Shown: in pieces, positions 6,685 to 14,136 of the stretch
How the letters are laid out: every line of letters begins with the position of its first letter
Position numbering within the stretch: position 1 is the first letter of the stretch
Program-made: the position numbers and the translations under genes
NCBI GenBank assembly: GCA_017502165.1
Contig: JAFVVO010000014.1
Location: forward strand, 1 to 33,643
Direction: 5' to 3'
DNA: 33,643 bases
From: Clostridia bacterium
GTDB lineage: Bacteria; Bacillota; Clostridia; Christensenellales; QALW01
Notes under the pieces: generated by a model
The model's input: the letters and a program-made list of their open reading frames with translations, nothing else
Database searches by the model: none
Told to the model about the DNA's origin: nothing

Positions 6685-8805
6685 TTACTTATTTATTTTG
6701 TAAATTCTAACGTCATAATCGTTATAAATAATTTCACCAATGGCTGAAAGACCATCTTCGTTAACGAAATAAGAAGAATATTCTTCCTCGCCGACAACCA
6801 CGTAGTCAACCTGATATTTTTCAAATAAATCTTTCTGACCTTCGGGGTCGGAATACATTAAACCAATATCACGCTGAAGTCTGCTGAAATTGCTAAGTCC
6901 GTGGGTTGAGAAGAAGGAGTTTGAACCGCAAACGATATTTCTTCCCGTAAGCCCCGTAATAGCATTATTATATCGGTCGTTAGTCAAAAGCATTGCGTCA
7001 GGCTCCAGGTTATTCTGTATCCACCAGGACACCTTAACCTGCGGAGCGGAGAAAATTTCGTATTCGCCCGCAACGTATTCTCGTTGCATTGAAAGCGTTG
7101 CCGAAAAGGTGCAGAGAATTACGGTGGCGGCGGCAATAATACGTCTTCCGCCAACGCCCTTAAGCTTCTCGTAAAGCACGCACATATAATCCGCTACTAC
7201 CCCGCACACAAGCACGAAAGCAGGATATATCAGCTTGTTATTGTCGTAGGGGTTAGGCTGGAAGGCAAAGGTTTCAGCAATCAGCATAATAACTGCCACG
7301 GGAGCAACAATACTTTTTTGGCGGTTATTTGCATTTAATACGGCAGGAATAAGCAATAGGGCAGGAACACCGATATTTTTAACGTAGAACCAGAAATAAG
7401 TGTCCCTCGAGTTTATCCAGTTAAAGTGAGGACGAAGGAATGTTCCTGCGGTGCTCTGCTTAAAGGTAAAGCAAATAAGCTGGGGTAGGGCAAGGATTAG
7501 AACTATTCCGAGGAATAAGCCCCAAGTGGAAGCAATGTCCTTAAATTTGCCCTTTAACAGAGCGTGAACAATAAGGAAAATATAAATTGCACCTATGGCG
7601 CTTCCGCAGAAAAGAAGCGTGTAAAGCCCTGCAGTATCATAGTCAACGTTGGTGGGAGAATCACCTGTAAAGCAGCAAACTGTAAAGAAAATTACTGCCC
7701 CTGCGCCAAGCAAGGAAAGTGCGACGATTCCTGCACTTTTAGGCTTAAAGCCCGATTCGGCATAAAGGCGGGAAAGCATCCATACTGCCGAAATAAGACC
7801 TAAGGATAAGAAGATATGTGTGCTTATTAATGGGGTAAGACCTGCAAAAATACCGGCAAACACAAAATACTTCTTTTCCTTTAGGAAAACGGCGCGGTAA
7901 AGCAGATATAATACCGCAAACAGCATCATCCAGCCAAAAAGCGTAGCTCTTTGGGGAATCATCATATCACAGAAGGTGTTGACCCAACGAATCATTTTCC
8001 CGTCAAGGTTAGTGGGAGTTTCGTATAGGGCGGTAAAAATTCTGTCAAAGTTTTCCGTATCCAGCTTAAGTCCGTCAAGGAAATACATAAAACCGAAGCC
8101 GCCGTTAAAGAAGAACAGCACCCAGGCAAGCAGAGCTTTGCCAAATTTCTTAAGCCAAAGGCGGAAGAAGGCAAAGGCACCGAGGAAAACGTTAAAGGCT
8201 CCCATAATTGTAGGTACGATATACGCCCAACGGAGTGACGAGCCGAAAACGTAAATTGAAGAGGAAACAGTATCGCTTAAAAAGGGATATGAAACCTGCG
8301 TTTCGGGATATATATTATAGTAGAAGGGCATCTGTCCCTGCACAACGGGAGTGGTTATAAAGCTTAAATGAATATTTGCGTCAAAGTATGTGCTTTGACC
8401 GAAAATATATCCGCCGTCCTCGGCAGGCGCAAGAATATGGTTGCTTTCAACAAGAGCGTAAAAAACAGTCATCACGCCAACTATGGTTAAGGAAATAATA
8501 TCCTGCTTGTCAAAGGAAAAAGAGGGACAGTCCCAATTCTTTTTTGTCAACAGATAGCAGGCAATAAAGCCGCAAAGCAGAATAATCAGGGCAATCACGT
8601 GGGATAACACGTTAAAGCCGAATATAAAGGAGGTAAGGGTGGGCAACCACATAAGTAAAACGGTGCCTGAAACCGAGCCAAGCCAAATTCTCGTTAAAAG
8701 TGAGAATTTAGTAAAAAGCCTTAGTGATAAACATAGGCCAAACAGTATAAAAAGGGTGAAATAAAGGAAACCTGAAAGGTTTCCTAAAAAAGTTCCTGCA
8801 AACAT
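6685..8805 (-). CDS. Polytopic membrane protein, glycosyltransferase GT-C / YYY-domain-like
   Basis: A 706-residue protein with about a dozen hydrophobic helices between residues 5 and 560 and a soluble C-terminal domain of about 130 residues (from WWIQNNLEPDAMLLTND onward). The arrangement, a long extracytoplasmic loop after the second helix pair and the C-terminal segment TGLTGRNIVCGS...YQVDYVVVGEEE, resembles GT-C-fold lipid-linked sugar transferases and DUF2298/YYY proteins, but I cannot see a decisive catalytic motif. The start is supported by AAAGGA, which overlaps the dnaA stop codon; the genes are 12 bp apart and probably cotranscribed. An 8-bp hairpin followed by a T-rich run lies within codons about 7-14 and could attenuate readthrough. 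A role in cell-surface glycosylation is inference. Confidence 0.6.
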   Translation of the reverse strand: MFAGTFLGNLSGFLYFTLFILFGLCLSLRLFTKFSLLTRIWLGSVSGTVLLMWLPTLTSFIFGFNVLSHVIALIILLCGFIACYLLTKKNWDCPSFSFDKQDIISLTIVGVMTVFYALVESNHILAPAEDGGYIFGQSTYFDANIHLSFITTPVVQGQMPFYYNIYPETQVSYPFLSDTVSSSIYVFGSSLRWAYIVPTIMGAFNVFLGAFAFFRLWLKKFGKALLAWVLFFFNGGFGFMYFLDGLKLDTENFDRIFTALYETPTNLDGKMIRWVNTFCDMMIPQRATLFGWMMLFAVLYLLYRAVFLKEKKYFVFAGIFAGLTPLISTHIFLSLGLISAVWMLSRLYAESGFKPKSAGIVALSLLGAGAVIFFTVCCFTGDSPTNVDYDTAGLYTLLFCGSAIGAIYIFLIVHALLKGKFKDIASTWGLFLGIVLILALPQLICFTFKQSTAGTFLRPHFNWINSRDTYFWFYVKNIGVPALLLIPAVLNANNRQKSIVAPVAVIMLIAETFAFQPNPYDNNKLIYPAFVLVCGVVADYMCVLYEKLKGVGGRRIIAAATVILCTFSATLSMQREYVAGEYEIFSAPQVKVSWWIQNNLEPDAMLLTNDRYNNAITGLTGRNIVCGSNSFFSTHGLSNFSRLQRDIGLMYSDPEGQKDLFEKYQVDYVVVGEEEYSSYFVNEDGLSAIGEIIYNDYDVRIYKINK
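8765..8785 (-). promoter_or_regulatory. Terminator-like hairpin inside the start of the membrane-protein gene
   Basis: On the minus strand AGGAAACC (8785-8778) pairs perfectly with GGTTTCCT (8772-8765) across a 5-nt loop, followed by TTATTT. It lies about 20 bp into the gene downstream of dnaA and resembles a weak intrinsic terminator or attenuator. It may limit expression of the second gene. Confidence 0.4.
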
Positions 8806-8817
8806 ATTCTTTGTCCT

Positions 8818-10152
8818 TTATTCTCCACGCAAGCGCATGGTAATGTCTTCAACGTAATTTCTTAAGGTTACGTCGGTCTTTATAGCATTACGAACTTTTC
8901 CTATACCGTTAATAATGGTAGCGTGGTCACGGCCGTTAAACTCGTCACCGATTCTCTTGTTGGAAAGATCCGTAAGCTCACGGCAAAGATAATACGCAAT
9001 GTGCCTGGGCTGAACGTAAATCTTATCTCTGCGCACACCGATAATATCCTCAGGAAGAAGATTAAAATATTCTGCAACGGTGTTTATAATCATTTCGGGA
9101 GTGCAATGACGCTGAATTTCCGCATGATAATCCTTAAGCGCACGGGTGGCAATATCCATATTTATGGGAGTGCCCTCCATATTGGCAAAAATTATAACAC
9201 GCTTAAGTGCGCCTTCAAGCTCACGCACGTTGTCGCTTGCCTTTTCGGCAATAAGCAGCAAAATGTCGTCCCCAATATCCTGATGCTCGATTTCCGCCTT
9301 TTTGCGAAGAATTGCCGCGCGGGTTTCCAAATCGGGAGGAGTAATATCAACGGGCAAGCCGCCTTCAAAACGTGAGCACAGTCTGTCCGAAAGCGTTGCA
9401 ATGCTCTTGGGCGGACGGTCACTTGAAAGAATAATCTGCTTATTTGAATTAAACAAATCATTAATGTTATGGAAGATTTCCTCCTGGGTGCTTTCCTTGC
9501 CTGCCAGGAATTGAACGTCGTCAATCATCAAAACGTCAACGTTCTTGCGGAATTTCTCTCTGAAAGCAGTTATCTGATGCTTTGAAAGAGCGTCAATAAA
9601 ATCGTTGGTATATCTTTCGCAGGTTATGTATAAAACCTTAGTGTCCGGATTCTTTTGAAGAATATGGTTTCCGATAGCGTGCATAAGGTGAGTCTTGCCA
9701 AGACCAACTCCGCCGTAAATAAACAAAGGGTTGTTGATGGTGGCGGGAGCCTCCGCAACGCTTACGGCTGCCGCGTGGGCAAACTGGTTGCCTGAGCCGA
9801 TAACGAAGTTTTCAAAGGTATAACGCTCGTTGAGCATTGGATGCGGAATGGTGGATTCCTGAGGAAGCGTGGAGTCCATTACTGCCGCCGCTTCTTTTTC
9901 AAGAACGAGAACAACGTCAGCACCGGGGGAATCAATAATTATATTGAGTGCCGAAACTAAATATGCGTGCATCATTGTGGCGGTCATTATATGCCTGCGC
10001 TGTATCTCGGTTGCGATAAGGTATAAGGTATTATTCTTAAAAACGAGAGGCTTTAAGGTTTTAATGAACGTGGCGTATGAAATTTTAGAAATATCCTGTG
10101 GCGATTGCTCTATAATAGCACACATTTGCTGAAAAAGCTCATTAGCGTCCAT
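8818..10152 (-). CDS. dnaA: Chromosomal replication initiator DnaA
   Basis: AAA+ ATPase that binds 9-mer DnaA boxes at oriC and opens the duplex. The 444 residues show all four domains: domain I (1-80) for self-interaction and helicase loading, a short linker (about 85-105), an AAA+ domain with Walker A GGVGLGKTH (147-155) and Walker B VLMIDD (207-212), sensor/box VII LSDRLCSRFEGG (255-265), and C-terminal domain IV with the DNA-binding signature around GRDHATIINGIGKV (407-420). The start has GGGAGG upstream. The gene is divergent from rpmH across a candidate origin. Unusually, it is not followed by dnaN, recF and gyrB but by a membrane protein gene at 12 bp. The usual second signature residue T (RDHTT) is A here, a conservative change. 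Confidence 0.99.
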   Translation of the reverse strand: MDANELFQQMCAIIEQSPQDISKISYATFIKTLKPLVFKNNTLYLIATEIQRRHIMTATMMHAYLVSALNIIIDSPGADVVLVLEKEAAAVMDSTLPQESTIPHPMLNERYTFENFVIGSGNQFAHAAAVSVAEAPATINNPLFIYGGVGLGKTHLMHAIGNHILQKNPDTKVLYITCERYTNDFIDALSKHQITAFREKFRKNVDVLMIDDVQFLAGKESTQEEIFHNINDLFNSNKQIILSSDRPPKSIATLSDRLCSRFEGGLPVDITPPDLETRAAILRKKAEIEHQDIGDDILLLIAEKASDNVRELEGALKRVIIFANMEGTPINMDIATRALKDYHAEIQRHCTPEMIINTVAEYFNLLPEDIIGVRRDKIYVQPRHIAYYLCRELTDLSNKRIGDEFNGRDHATIINGIGKVRNAIKTDVTLRNYVEDITMRLRGE

Positions 10153-10305
10153 ACGTTGCCTCCCTTCTTAAAAACTAAAATGAAATTCGGATTGAGTTAT
10201 GCTGCCTGCATAAAACTTCAACCGTCGCAAGTGGAATAATAATACCATAAAATCCGTGGATAATCAACAAAAAAAACGCAATTTTGAAAAGAATTTTTTG
10301 AAAAT

Positions 10306-10314
10306 TGTGGATAA
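10306..10314 (-). promoter_or_regulatory. Consensus DnaA box
   Basis: TGTGGATAA on the plus strand is TTATCCACA on the minus strand, an exact match to the DnaA-box consensus, located about 155 bp upstream of the dnaA start codon. It may serve both origin function and dnaA autoregulation. Confidence 0.85.
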
Positions 10315-10508
10315 CTTTTTTGGAAATACAATATGTTGTGGTTGACCAAAAAATAAGCATAAGGACGGGTAATTGAGAGCGAAAACGGTGAAAATAATTT
10401 TGTCAGCCGTTTGTTAAATCGGGAAAACAAGAGAAAAATTTTCCAATTAGAAAAAATACGTTAGTAAAAGTTGAAAACGATAAATTTTGCGTAAAACGGA
10501 ATTTTCAT

Positions 10509-10537
10509 TTGACACTTTTGCTTGTTTTTTATATAAT
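10509..10537 (+). promoter_or_regulatory. Promoter of the rpmH operon
   Basis: Perfect TTGACA (10509-10514) and TATAAT (10532-10537) with a 17-bp spacer. The leader of about 65 nt contains a small hairpin near CGCC/GGCG (10571-10583) and the ribosome binding site AAGGATG before rpmH. Confidence 0.9.
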
Positions 10538-10607
10538 AGATACGCTAATGTGCAGTATTATGTAAATTTGCGCCTACAAGGCGATTATGAAAGGATGAAA
10601 ATAAATT

Positions 10608-10742
10608 ATGTTACGCACTTATCAACCTAACAGACGTAAAAGAAAAAAGGTACACGGCTTCCGTAAGAGAATGCAGACCAAGAATGGCAGAAACGTTCTT
10701 CAGAGACGTCGCCGTCGCGGCAGAAAGGTACTTAGCGCATAA
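10608..10742 (+). CDS. rpmH: 50S ribosomal protein L34
   Basis: A 44-residue, highly basic protein of the large ribosomal subunit, beginning [18 protein letters not shown] and containing the family core [15 protein letters not shown] followed by an arginine cluster and the C-terminal KVLSA. The length is exactly typical. The ATG follows AAGGATG by about 10 nt. It is the first gene of the rpmH-rnpA-yidD-yidC-jag operon and is divergent from dnaA, the conserved bacterial arrangement. Strong sigma-A promoter upstream. Confidence 0.98.
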   Translation: MLRTYQPNRRKRKKVHGFRKRMQTKNGRNVLQRRRRRGRKVLSA

Positions 10743-10760
10743 TAAATAGGGGGTAAACTC

Positions 10761-11096
10761 TTGAAAAAACGTGATATGCTTAAAAAGAACAAAGAGTTCA
10801 GGCGTGTGGTTTCAAGAGGCAAATCCTACGCAACACCTTCTATGGTGTTAATATGTGCTAAAAACAAAACGGGCGTAAAGGCAGGCTTTTCTGTTAGTGC
10901 AAAGCTTGGCAACGCCGTAGTTCGCAATCGAACAAAAAGAATTATGCGCGCAGGCTTCACACCGCTTTTACCGTTGGTTAATAGGGACAAGGCTTACTTA
11001 TTTATAGCCAGGAGAGAGCTTTTAGGCAAAAGCTCCGATTACGCAAAGGAGCAGATGCTTGGGCTTTTATCTCAGGCGGGAGTATTAAATGAATAA
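10761..11096 (+). CDS. rnpA: Ribonuclease P protein component
   Basis: The protein subunit that helps RNase P RNA mature tRNA 5' ends. The 111 residues include [17 protein letters not shown] at the N-terminus and the RNA-binding RNR motif [11 protein letters not shown] (about 54-64). The start is a TTG at 10761, chosen because AGGGGG lies 8 nt upstream and the N-terminus [10 protein letters not shown] fits the family; ATG 10776 is the alternative. Its last 8 bp overlap yidD. Coupling with rpmH, 18 bp upstream, is the standard arrangement. Confidence 0.97.
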   Translation: MKKRDMLKKNKEFRRVVSRGKSYATPSMVLICAKNKTGVKAGFSVSAKLGNAVVRNRTKRIMRAGFTPLLPLVNRDKAYLFIARRELLGKSSDYAKEQMLGLLSQAGVLNE

Positions 11097-11337
11097 TCCT
11101 GTAAAAATTCTGTTATTATACCTTATAAAATGGTATAAGCGGAGTGTTTCACCAAATTTACCGCCGGCGTGCAGATTTCTTCCCACGTGCTCCGAGTATG
11201 CCTATACGGCAATCGAACGCTTTGGCGTTCTGAAAGGCGGGGCACTTGCTTTATGGCGCATTATGCGCTGTAATCCATTTTGCAAAGGCGGGCATGATCC
11301 CGTTCCACAAAAAAAAGAACAGGAGAAATCCAAGTGA
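11089..11337 (+). CDS. yidD: Membrane protein insertion efficiency factor YidD
   Basis: An 82-residue membrane-associated protein that assists YidC-dependent insertion. It contains the compact family signature [19 protein letters not shown], then [15 protein letters not shown] and [13 protein letters not shown], with the conserved cysteines. It overlaps rnpA by 8 bp and yidC by 4 bp (GTGA), so translation is probably coupled. The length agrees with the family. Confidence 0.95.
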   Translation: MNNPVKILLLYLIKWYKRSVSPNLPPACRFLPTCSEYAYTAIERFGVLKGGALALWRIMRCNPFCKGGHDPVPQKKEQEKSK

Positions 11338-12323
11338 ATTTTATCAGTGAATTTTTCGGCACTATATTTGACTGGATAAACGGATTTACCAATAACTACG
11401 GTATATCTATCGTTCTGTTTACCATACTTTTCAGGTTGCTTTTGCTTCCCTTTGACGTTCGCAGCCGCGTAGGTCAGAGAGAATACAGCGCAAAAATGAA
11501 GAAAATTCAGCCTGAAGTCGATATGATAAACAAGGCGTATAAAAACTCACCTGAAAAGGCGCAGCAGATGATTATGGACCTCAGAAAGCGCGAGGGTATA
11601 GGTATGCTTCCCAAGGGATGCGGCACCATGCTTATTACCTATCCTATCTTGATTGCTTTCTTTGCAGTTTTCCGTAACCTTGCGGCAGAAAAGCTGGTTG
11701 AGCTTTCAACCTTAACCGACCAGACAGCAATTGCTCAGTGGTTTGATACAAACAGCTTCCTTTGGGTAAAAAATATCTGGCAGCCCGACGTTTACTTTAA
11801 CTTCAACGAGGTTTGGGGCTTAAGAACGTTCTGGATAATCAAGGACATTAACGGTCCCGTGCTTCCCTTGGCTGAACAGATTTCAGGCGTTTTGCAGTCT
11901 GCCTTTAACGGCGGAATGCTTTCCGAGTTCAATCCCAACGGTCTTGATTTGGCGGCTTTTGCCCAGCAGGTAGGGGACAACCTTGCATTAGCAAGAGATT
12001 ACGTTGCAACCACCTTCGGTACTGCAGGAAACGGCTTCTATATTCTTCCCATTTTAGCAGGTGTTGTTCAGGTGCTCAGCTTTAATGCTACAAGCCAACA
12101 GCAGCAGCCCGCGTCAAATGATCCTGCGGCAGCCAACGCGGCATCAACCGGCAAGTTTATGAAGATATTCTTCCCGCTTATGTTCGTTTATTTCTGCCTT
12201 GTTTCAAGTACGGCGCTTGCTATTTACTGGATTACTTCAAGCCTTTGCATGCTTCTGTCAAACTTTATCATCAATAAGGTGCTTGACGAAAAAGAAAAGA
12301 AAAACAGCTTAACGCAAAATTAA
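11334..12323 (+). CDS. yidC: Membrane protein insertase YidC/SpoIIIJ
   Basis: A 329-residue inner-membrane insertase of the Oxa1/YidC family. The GTG start overlaps the yidD stop. The first helix spans about 20-42 ([20 protein letters not shown]); the positively charged stretch [20 protein letters not shown] is the cytoplasmic loop, and the conserved R in LFRLLL lies in the hydrophilic groove. Later helices are near 95-115, 235-255 and 275-315. There is no lipobox, unlike Bacillus SpoIIIJ, and the extracytoplasmic region between helices 2 and 3 (about 120-230) is rather long. The partner gene jag follows 11 bp later. Confidence 0.96.
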   Translation: MNFISEFFGTIFDWINGFTNNYGISIVLFTILFRLLLLPFDVRSRVGQREYSAKMKKIQPEVDMINKAYKNSPEKAQQMIMDLRKREGIGMLPKGCGTMLITYPILIAFFAVFRNLAAEKLVELSTLTDQTAIAQWFDTNSFLWVKNIWQPDVYFNFNEVWGLRTFWIIKDINGPVLPLAEQISGVLQSAFNGGMLSEFNPNGLDLAAFAQQVGDNLALARDYVATTFGTAGNGFYILPILAGVVQVLSFNATSQQQQPASNDPAAANAASTGKFMKIFFPLMFVYFCLVSSTALAIYWITSSLCMLLSNFIINKVLDEKEKKNSLTQN

Positions 12324-12334
12324 AGGAGAAATTT

Positions 12335-13096
12335 ATGGCAAGGGTTTTAGAAATTGAGGGCGAATCTGTCGACCAGGCGCTCTACCTTGGCCTTGAGCAA
12401 ATGAAGCTTTCCATCGACGAAATCGAAATGGAAGTGCTTGAATACGGCAAAAAAGGTTTTATGGGTATCGGTAATAAGCCTGCAAAGGTGCGTCTTACCG
12501 AGCGCGAGGAAGCAGTTGTTCCCGAGTTTATTCTCAATAAGGATAAGCCCAAGGAGAAGCCCCGCAGAGAAAAAAGAGACAGACGCGAAAAACGCGAAAA
12601 ATCTGAAGAAACCTTCGTTGCAACGGGTGAGTATTTCCCCGAAGGCACCGAGTTTGTTGAAAACGAAGTAACCGAGTTCCTTAAAGGACTTATGGAGCAC
12701 GTTGGTGTTAACGGCACCGTTAAGGCGGCAAACACCGATAACGGCCTTTTAGTAAATCTTGAAGGCGATGATATGGGCGTGCTTATCGGAAGACGCGGCG
12801 AAACGCTTGATGCGGTACAGTATCTTGCTTCTTTAGTTTACAACAAGGACAAAAACGATTATCACAGAGTAACGGTTGATACGGAAAACTACCGTAAAAA
12901 GAGAGAAAACACTCTTATCCGTCTTGCAAAGAAAAAGGCAGCTCAGGTTTCACGCACCGGCAAAAAGGTAGTGCTTGAGCCTATGAGTCCCTTCGAGAGA
13001 AGAATTATTCACTTTGCACTTCAAAACGATAAGTTTGTTACAACCTACAGTGAGGGCGAAGAGCCTAACCGTCATCTTGTAATCGATAAAAAGTAA
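12335..13096 (+). CDS. jag: SpoIIIJ-associated RNA-binding protein Jag/KhpB
   Basis: A 253-residue cytoplasmic RNA-binding protein. The N-terminal Jag_N domain (1-52) has the typical KGFMGIG segment. A long, highly charged linker of Lys/Arg/Glu repeats (about 60-90) precedes a KH domain with GVLIGRRGETLDAVQYL (about 148-164) and a C-terminal R3H domain around EPMSPFERRIIHFAL. The gene is last in the rpmH operon and is followed by a strong terminator. In Firmicutes Jag works with KhpA in post-transcriptional control of cell elongation and division and is linked to YidC; that role is known from the family, not shown here. Confidence 0.95.
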   Translation: MARVLEIEGESVDQALYLGLEQMKLSIDEIEMEVLEYGKKGFMGIGNKPAKVRLTEREEAVVPEFILNKDKPKEKPRREKRDRREKREKSEETFVATGEYFPEGTEFVENEVTEFLKGLMEHVGVNGTVKAANTDNGLLVNLEGDDMGVLIGRRGETLDAVQYLASLVYNKDKNDYHRVTVDTENYRKKRENTLIRLAKKKAAQVSRTGKKVVLEPMSPFERRIIHFALQNDKFVTTYSEGEEPNRHLVIDKK

Positions 13097-13103
13097 TAAA
13101 AAG

Positions 13104-13132
13104 AAAAGCTCACCTTCGGGTGAGCTTTTTTT
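13104..13132. terminator. Terminator of the rpmH operon, shared with the LysR gene
   Basis: AAAAGCTCACC and GGTGAGCTTTT form an 11-bp stem with a stable TTCG loop (13104-13129), followed by more T residues. The LysR stop codon sits at its edge, so the hairpin probably ends both convergent transcripts. Confidence 0.93.
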
Positions 13133-13985
13133 ATGTGGTAGAAATCAGCATTTGTGCAAATATTTGCGCTAAGCGGGTTGTTGATTTGTTTATATAGATA
13201 TATGAAGTGCGGTACAACCCTTCGTTGATTCGTAACAGACAAAAATCATTACTGATATGGTCCGCCCAAGAAATTTTCGGGAAAAACGTTACGCCAAGCC
13301 CCATACTCAAATATTTTCGCACGTATTGGGGATCGTCACATTCAATAACAAGGTTGGGAGAAAGCAGATTTTCCTCAAAAAACACGTCCATATAATGTCG
13401 CAAACGACTTTGCTTATCTAAAGAAATAAATTTTTCTTTTTGCAATTCATTGGTTGAAACAAAAAGTTTATCAGATAAACGGTTATCCTTGTGCACGGCT
13501 AAACAAATTTCTTCAGTTAACCAAAAATGCTTGTCAAAATAGGTATCGGAAATAATTTGGTCAGTAATTATAACGTCATAAGCGTGCAGAGTAGAAAGGT
13601 TTTCTTGGAATTGATGCCGAATGTTCAAGGAAGTTTTAGGATATTTTCTCTTAAAATCAGAAACGGCTTCAGTAACTTTTTGTCTGTTTGTCAGCACTAA
13701 AAGATTTATTTCCCCAAAGGGCGTTTGAGATAAATCAAAAATATCTGTTTTTGCTTGGTTGATTAACTTTTCAGATTTATCAATAGCCTGCAGAAAAATT
13801 TTCCCGTATTCGTTAAGCTTGATTTTGTTTGCAGTTCGGTCAAAAAACTTTACGCCTATTTCATTTTCCAATTTTTTTATACTGGAAGAAACACAAGAAG
13901 TTGGCACCATAAAATGACGTGCGGTTTGAGAAAAACTTTCTGTCTTTGCCGCATGGCTAAAATATTTTAACTGTAAAATTTCCAT
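13131..13985 (-). CDS. LysR-family transcriptional regulator
   Basis: A 284-residue regulator when started at ATG 13985 (MEILQLKYF), which has AGGGTG seven bases upstream; the 20 residues before it in the open frame are not family-like. Winged helix-turn-helix at 1-60, with SFSQTARHFMVPTSCVSSSI as the recognition helices and FFDRTANKIKLNEYG as the wing. The remainder is the periplasmic-binding-protein-like effector domain. The gene is divergent from a ceramidase-like hydrolase gene. An ATATAG-CAA-CTATAT dyad (T-N11-A) overlaps its own -35 box, the usual design for autoregulation and activation of the divergent gene. The inducer is unknown. Confidence 0.9.
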   Translation of the reverse strand: MEILQLKYFSHAAKTESFSQTARHFMVPTSCVSSSIKKLENEIGVKFFDRTANKIKLNEYGKIFLQAIDKSEKLINQAKTDIFDLSQTPFGEINLLVLTNRQKVTEAVSDFKRKYPKTSLNIRHQFQENLSTLHAYDVIITDQIISDTYFDKHFWLTEEICLAVHKDNRLSDKLFVSTNELQKEKFISLDKQSRLRHYMDVFFEENLLSPNLVIECDDPQYVRKYLSMGLGVTFFPKISWADHISNDFCLLRINEGLYRTSYIYINKSTTRLAQIFAQMLISTT

Positions 13986-14016
13986 AAAACACACCCTAAA
14001 AAACAATGTTAAGAAT

Positions 14017-14051
14017 ATTGTACCATACAAAATAATATATAGCAACTATAT
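14017..14051 (-). promoter_or_regulatory. LysR gene promoter with overlapping LysR-type dyad
   Basis: On the minus strand TTGCTA (14045-14040) and TACAAT (14022-14017) are separated by 17 bp. The interrupted dyad ATATAG-CAA-CTATAT (14037-14051), matching T-N11-A, covers the -35 box. It lies 12 bp before the -35 of the divergent promoter at 14064, a good position for dual control. Confidence 0.65.
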
Positions 14052-14063
14052 GTTAAAACATAC

Positions 14064-14092
14064 TTTACAGTAACGTAAAAAGGAAATATAAT
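14064..14092 (+). promoter_or_regulatory. Promoter of the ceramidase-like gene
   Basis: TTTACA (14064-14069) and TATAAT (14087-14092) with a 17-bp spacer. The start codon at 14137 is preceded by AAAGGAAAA. Confidence 0.65.
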
Positions 14093-14136
14093 TAAAATGA
14101 ATTAATATAATCATTATATAAAAGGAAAAAAACAAT

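Larger units (their letters stand above)
10153..10607. other. dnaA-rpmH intergenic region, candidate oriC
   Basis: A 455-bp AT-rich gap between divergent dnaA and rpmH, the classical position of a Firmicute origin. It contains one perfect DnaA box (10306-10314) and two weaker boxes in the same orientation: CGTGGATAA at 10255-10263 (8/9) and TGTGGTTGA at 10337-10345 (7/9). A/T-rich stretches with no box follow up to the rpmH promoter and could be the unwinding element. Few boxes are visible for a complete origin, so part of oriC may lie elsewhere. I saw no parS-like TGTTNCACGTGAAACA here or elsewhere in the window. Confidence 0.65.

Noticed and set aside
8923..9375. 150-codon plus-strand open frame inside dnaA
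   Set aside because: Antisense to the AAA+ core and DNA-binding domain of DnaA; no initiation signals.
12347..12735. Two overlapping minus-strand open frames opposite jag
   Set aside because: They arise from the Lys/Arg/Glu-rich linker of Jag read in reverse and have no start signals.
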